From contig NW_026570267.1 of the NCBI RefSeq assembly GCF_019649055.1, positions 310,001 through 374,000 on the forward strand: a DNA stretch of 64,000 nucleotides, in the 5' to 3' direction. Below, in pieces: positions 60,515-64,000 of the stretch. Source of the stretch: Paramacrobiotus metropolitanus (lineage: Eukaryota > Tardigrada > Eutardigrada > Parachela > Macrobiotidae). The notes under the pieces are model-generated. The model did not search any database, was not told the origin of the DNA, and worked only from the letters and a program-made list of their open reading frames with translations. Position 1 is the first letter of the stretch, and each line of letters starts with the position of its first letter. Made by a program: the position numbers and the translations under genes.

Positions 60515-62693
60515 GTTTGTATACTGTTAGTCACTGTAGTGTAATATCGATGTCAAAAACTTAATGAATAACCTTGGTAGTTTCAAGTACGAGTAGTCCT
60601 TGTTTCTGGTGATCTTTCTAGAAATTTTGAAGCGGGAAACCTGGTGGTACGTGGAAAAATCACGACCAATATCGCCTCAATTTAAAATTTGTTTCAAAAA
60701 CAGTTTTTTGACGTTTTCCAACGAAAACAGCTGTATTCTCTGTAGAAAGATATTGTAAAGCTTATAGAAGGCGAAAGATGAAAACTATAGAAAGCAATTT
60801 TAAATTGAATTTATTATGGAGGACAGGAGGAATTTTATCTTGGCTGGGTCATCCTGTATTGTAAAACGGATGCGTTGAGTTGGACGGCATCGGGGATTTG
60901 TTTGAGACTGCGCGTTTGGAGTTTGGTTACTCGAGGCACTTTGTACAAATTTGCAAAATTACCGGTGTTCAGCCTGTAGAAAATGGGGATGGAGATGAGA
61001 TCCAAAAAGTCAGATGGGCTGAAAATTTAAGTAGCCGGGGGTAGGCTGGGAATTAAACGGAGAAGGTAGGGTTGGGATAAAAGTGGGAAAGACGAAAATG
61101 GGACAAGTCATGTCAGATATACAAAGTTTGTATACTGTAATAGTGTATTTAAATAATACATACTAATATTTTGTATGTATGGATGTATGTATGTATGTTC
61201 TTTTTGCCGAGCGAAGCGAGGCATTTCTTTACTTCAGGTTGGTCCGAAACTCTCGTTGTTTGTGTGTCTGTCTGTCACCTGGATTGTAGACGATCGCAAA
61301 GACCAATCGCTTTCAAACTTTTTAGATAGACTATAAGTTATTATTGTAGCCTGTTACGCATTCACGTTCGCGAGGCTAAGTTATGCACGACAGAGGAGTG
61401 TATTCATTTTTGTTTGTATGCTGTATGCATGTAAGTAATATTTTGTGCTCGCTTTTGTATGGCTTTAATACAAGTAGCAAGTTAGCAACGCAATGCCCGG
61501 AATCTACAATAATAGATAGGATGCGCAGAGTCAAAACGCGGACTTACTTACAACGTTTTTTACCCTTGACATACAGACATCGAACGCAAAACCGCGCCCG
61601 TTTACACGTCTTGCATGTAGGTATGTACGGGCTAAACTCGACCGCATGCGCACAACAGTAATGACACACAGACTGACATTATGGGTGCTGACATTATGCT
61701 TCCAGAATCCAGATTGTATCACCATAATTTTAAAACTTAAATAATGCCATATAAGAGCACCAAAGTACGCTTGGGTATTGCTATGCAGTATTATTTTTAG
61801 ATAAAATAAAGTTTAATAAAGACGGTTCACAATACTTCTGGGAACCCAGATCAGAGCGGGAACCCGCCAAACGGTTCGAGTATACAATTTTCTGTCAAAA
61901 ATCAGACCGAAAATCAAAAAAATGCGGTTATGCGACCAACCCAATTCATTCCAACTCATACTTCGCTAAATTAACAATATTAATAATAATTTCTGACTTA
62001 CGATGGAAGGCTGTCCAGCAGTATTAATCGTACTCGCGTATTAAATCAGATTAAAAGTTCAGGCACAGAACGGAGAGTGTTGTAAGCAGTAAGCAGCACC
62101 AACAGCTGGGTAGCCAGCGCGCAGGGTTCCCTGCGATAAGACGGCAGCTATACATGACAAGTATATTACAAATCGTTAGAGACAGCCACAAGGATCTGTG
62201 AACCTTTTGGCAAGTCGGAATCAATTTGTAATACGCTGGTCAGCTGCAATAGGATATCAAAACCAAATTAAACAATGATCAGGCAACAAGTAATCAGTAA
62301 ACACTGGCGCACTTGGCCAAACGCTAATATTGCGCAGTCTAGTCTGTAATCCCAAGACGCAGGCTTCCCTACTGCATAGACCCAGTACAGAATAAAAACT
62401 TTTCTATTTTCCACAGTAATGATTTAGACCAGTAAGTTTGAAAATTTAACTTGAAAAAAGAAGGAACCCGTTGTTCTACTACCATGATTTCCTATGCTAA
62501 GTTGAAGTATGGGAAAACAATCACGTGGTTTTGAATTTTGCTATTGGCGGTGGGCAGCCTCGATCTAAACTCAGAATGCTGACCCACCAATAAAAATCGC
62601 GGAAAAGCGAAGTTTTGTAAGTACCTGGGCGTCGCTTAGACCCGTTACAAGGTACGCCCATGTTGGTAACGGTTTTCGTCGACGCCCACCGAC

Positions 62694-62793
62694 AGACATC
62701 GAGCAAAAACCGACTTACATCGAAGCCCAGCCAATTGGGACTTGGTACGCCTATTTCTCGCTTCGATGTAAGTCGCTGTTGCTCGATGTATGT
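62694..62793. repeat. Imperfect inverted repeat, arms about 33 bp
   Basis: GACATCGAGCAAAAACCGAC (62694) and onward to CATCGAAGC (62726) pairs with 62760-62793, whose complement reads GACATACATCGAGCAACAGC. A further weak inverted pair, GGGCGTCGC / TCGACGCCCA, lies outside at 62628 and 62679. Related text (GACATACAGACATCGAACGC) appears at about 61568. Confidence 0.7.
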
Positions 62794-63368
62794 CCGCGTT
62801 TTGATCCTCTGGAATATCATAGAATTGCATAGATAAGCTGTCACATGAGGCTGGAATGGGCGCACAGCTCTCATGGTCAGTAACGATCTCGTATCGATCG
62901 TATTTACATATCTATATATTCACAAATTCTGCACAGAATCTGAATGCGCCTGCATTTCTCATGATCAACAAGACCACTGGATATTGGGAGAAACATCATT
63001 TTAGAAGTTTTGTGAAATCATGTTTAAACATTATTACTTGGAATGCAAAATATAGCATTATTATGTGTGATAAAACTGATAATGCATATGTACATAGGTG
63101 GCGAGCGGTACTGTCCTCTTTAAGTAAATCAATTCATCACGCTGGGTAAAACGTAAAAAATGAATGGATCGCAAAATCACATTTCCCTTGTCGTATACTT
63201 GGACGCGACCTCTGTGAAATGTAAGCCAATGCCTAACAGTTGTAAAACATTGTTTATTTGTATCACCGCTTTGAATTTTGCAAAGCTTTAACAAATTGCC
63301 TGTCTGTGTGTGGATAGCGCATGGGCAAGAAGATGATCTCCAGTACGGACATGCCGTTTCCTCTAAGA

Positions 63369-63997
63369 TGGGGCCTATTTGCCAGTACATGTGGGCAAAT
63401 TTTCTACTGTCCGCTCTGCGTGTTTTTCTGGAATGTGGCCCATTTGGGTGGGTGGCGTACAGCCTGGTTGTATGTAGGAGCATGGTAAGCACTAGACGCA
63501 ATAACCACATCGTAACATACATTTACCTGTCGACTGACATTTAACAGGCTAGCGATAGCGCTGTACAGACGGCTGTGGCGTGGTTTTTCTTTGGCATGGT
63601 TGGATTTTTTCTCGTCACGGAGGCATTCATGTCTCTGATGAGCTTGAGGATATTGAGAAGTGTTCAACAATGGCGTCCTGGAACAAAAAGCGAACCAGTG
63701 TCTGAGGTTGTCGCTTGTCTGGATATGGCCTATGTACCGCTGGTTAGCACGATGGTACTGAATTGCCTCATGCTCGTATTCTACCTAATGCTCGAGTGTA
63801 ACGGTTCCGGCTGGAAAGATCTTTCAGAATATGTCGTGTTTAGCGGTAACACAACAATTCAAACTACCCTGAAACATCTGGTACCACACAAACATAAGCG
63901 AACAAATCAAAACAACCAGCAAATGTTCAATAAGACGAAAACACTGAGCAATCTACAAATTTTAAACGAGATTTATACTGCCTTTATTCAGCGGTAA
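63369..63997 (+). CDS. Multi-pass membrane protein, unknown family
   Basis: ATG 63369 starts MGPICQYMWANFLLSALRVF. An exon ends at CRSM|GTAAGC (63483) and joins in phase 0 to ASDSAVQTAVAWFFFGMVGF (63548). Four hydrophobic segments are visible: around WANFLLSALRVF/GWVAYSLVV, AWFFFGMVGFFLVTEAF, YVPLVSTMVLNCLMLVFYLM and possibly YVVF. A basic linker (LRILRSVQQWRPGTKSE) separates two of them. The frame stays open to a TAA at 63995-63997, but the last 42 codons overlap sequence related to the MED17 3' end on the opposite strand and look less protein-like, so the true C-terminus may be earlier, near DLSEYVV. An upstream exon is possible. I do not recognise the family. Confidence 0.45.
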
Positions 63998-63999
63998 GG
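63872..63999 (-). repeat. Sequence related to the MED17 3' end
   Basis: GAGATTTATACTGCCTTTAT and TCAGCGGTAAG here match GAGATTTATACGACTTTCAT and TCAGCGGTAAG at 46566-46596, and scattered matches (AAACATCTGG, AAGCGA..ACAAA, GCAATC) extend back to 63872/46511 in the same order. At the MED17 locus this includes the C-terminal Tyr-Arg-stop; here the same Tyr-Arg-stop on the minus strand ends at 63988, followed by AATAAA. Confidence 0.6.
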
Positions 64000-64000
64000 A

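Larger units (their letters stand above)
59973..63368. other. Long interval without recognisable gene
   Basis: About 3.4 kb. It contains a GTATGTATG microsatellite near 61177-61200, followed by CCGAGCGAAGCGAGGC (61209), a short palindrome, and two hairpins listed separately. Open frames are short and unlike known proteins. Confidence 0.4.

Noticed and set aside
1-64000. tRNA, rRNA or other structured RNA genes
   Set aside because: I looked for tRNA T-loop and anticodon patterns on both strands by eye and found none that held up; a covariance search would be decisive.

Overview
This is a stretch of an animal nuclear genome. It has many spliced genes with GT-AG introns (several only 44-72 nt), on both strands, and the products are typical metazoan proteins: THOC1, SMIM12, PRPF6, aquarius, Pur-alpha, seipin, DCAF10, a voltage-gated calcium channel, MED17 and an LRP-like receptor. 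No bacterial or organellar features were seen. Short introns, compact spacing and divergent but full-length orthologues fit an invertebrate. I lean towards an ecdysozoan such as a tardigrade, but nothing in the window is diagnostic.

Layout. 1-2.5 kb holds the 5' part of one THOC1 copy (minus strand), cut by the window edge. 2.8-5.9 kb holds an unrecognised multi-exon gene (plus) with a fold-back element in its first intron. 6.7-9.6 kb is a second THOC1 copy, offset by about 7.5 kb from the first, with SMIM12 (plus) just across its promoter. 11.1-14.8 kb is PRPF6 (minus), sharing a 0.63 kb divergent promoter with AQR (plus, 15.4-21.8 kb). 25.6-29.2 kb is Pur-alpha with one 2.6 kb intron carrying an inverted-repeat element. 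33.9-35.4 kb is seipin (minus) and 36.1-38.0 kb is DCAF10 (plus). 38.9-46.2 kb is an L-type-like calcium channel alpha-1 gene (plus), converging on MED17 (minus, 46.6-48.7 kb, without its N-terminal third). 49.4-52.7 kb holds two-transmembrane exons followed by an LRP-like gene. 53.8-60 kb is a repeat-rich block: a TA-flanked terminal-inverted-repeat element, two families of 28-30 bp tandem repeats with the core ACCGGCGAAAATCC, a nested insertion with a visible empty site, and a large fold-back element. 60-63.3 kb has no recognisable gene. At 63.4 kb there is a multi-pass membrane protein, and the last 130 bases resemble the 3' end of MED17.

How the genes relate. The single-copy genes are housekeeping functions of RNA processing and transcription (THO complex, U5 tri-snRNP protein PRPF6, intron-binding AQR, Mediator MED17, Pur-alpha), plus lipid-droplet, ubiquitin-ligase and membrane-excitability genes. 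They do not form a pathway cluster. The PRPF6/AQR head-to-head pair is the one arrangement suggesting shared control, because both act in the spliceosome. The most notable content is structural: local segmental duplications (THOC1, the MED17 3' end, LRP exons) with lesions that differ between copies, several inverted-repeat elements, a higher-order tandem repeat, and a calcium channel that keeps its EEEE filter but has lost the tryptophan of its beta-subunit binding motif and ends soon after the IQ motif.
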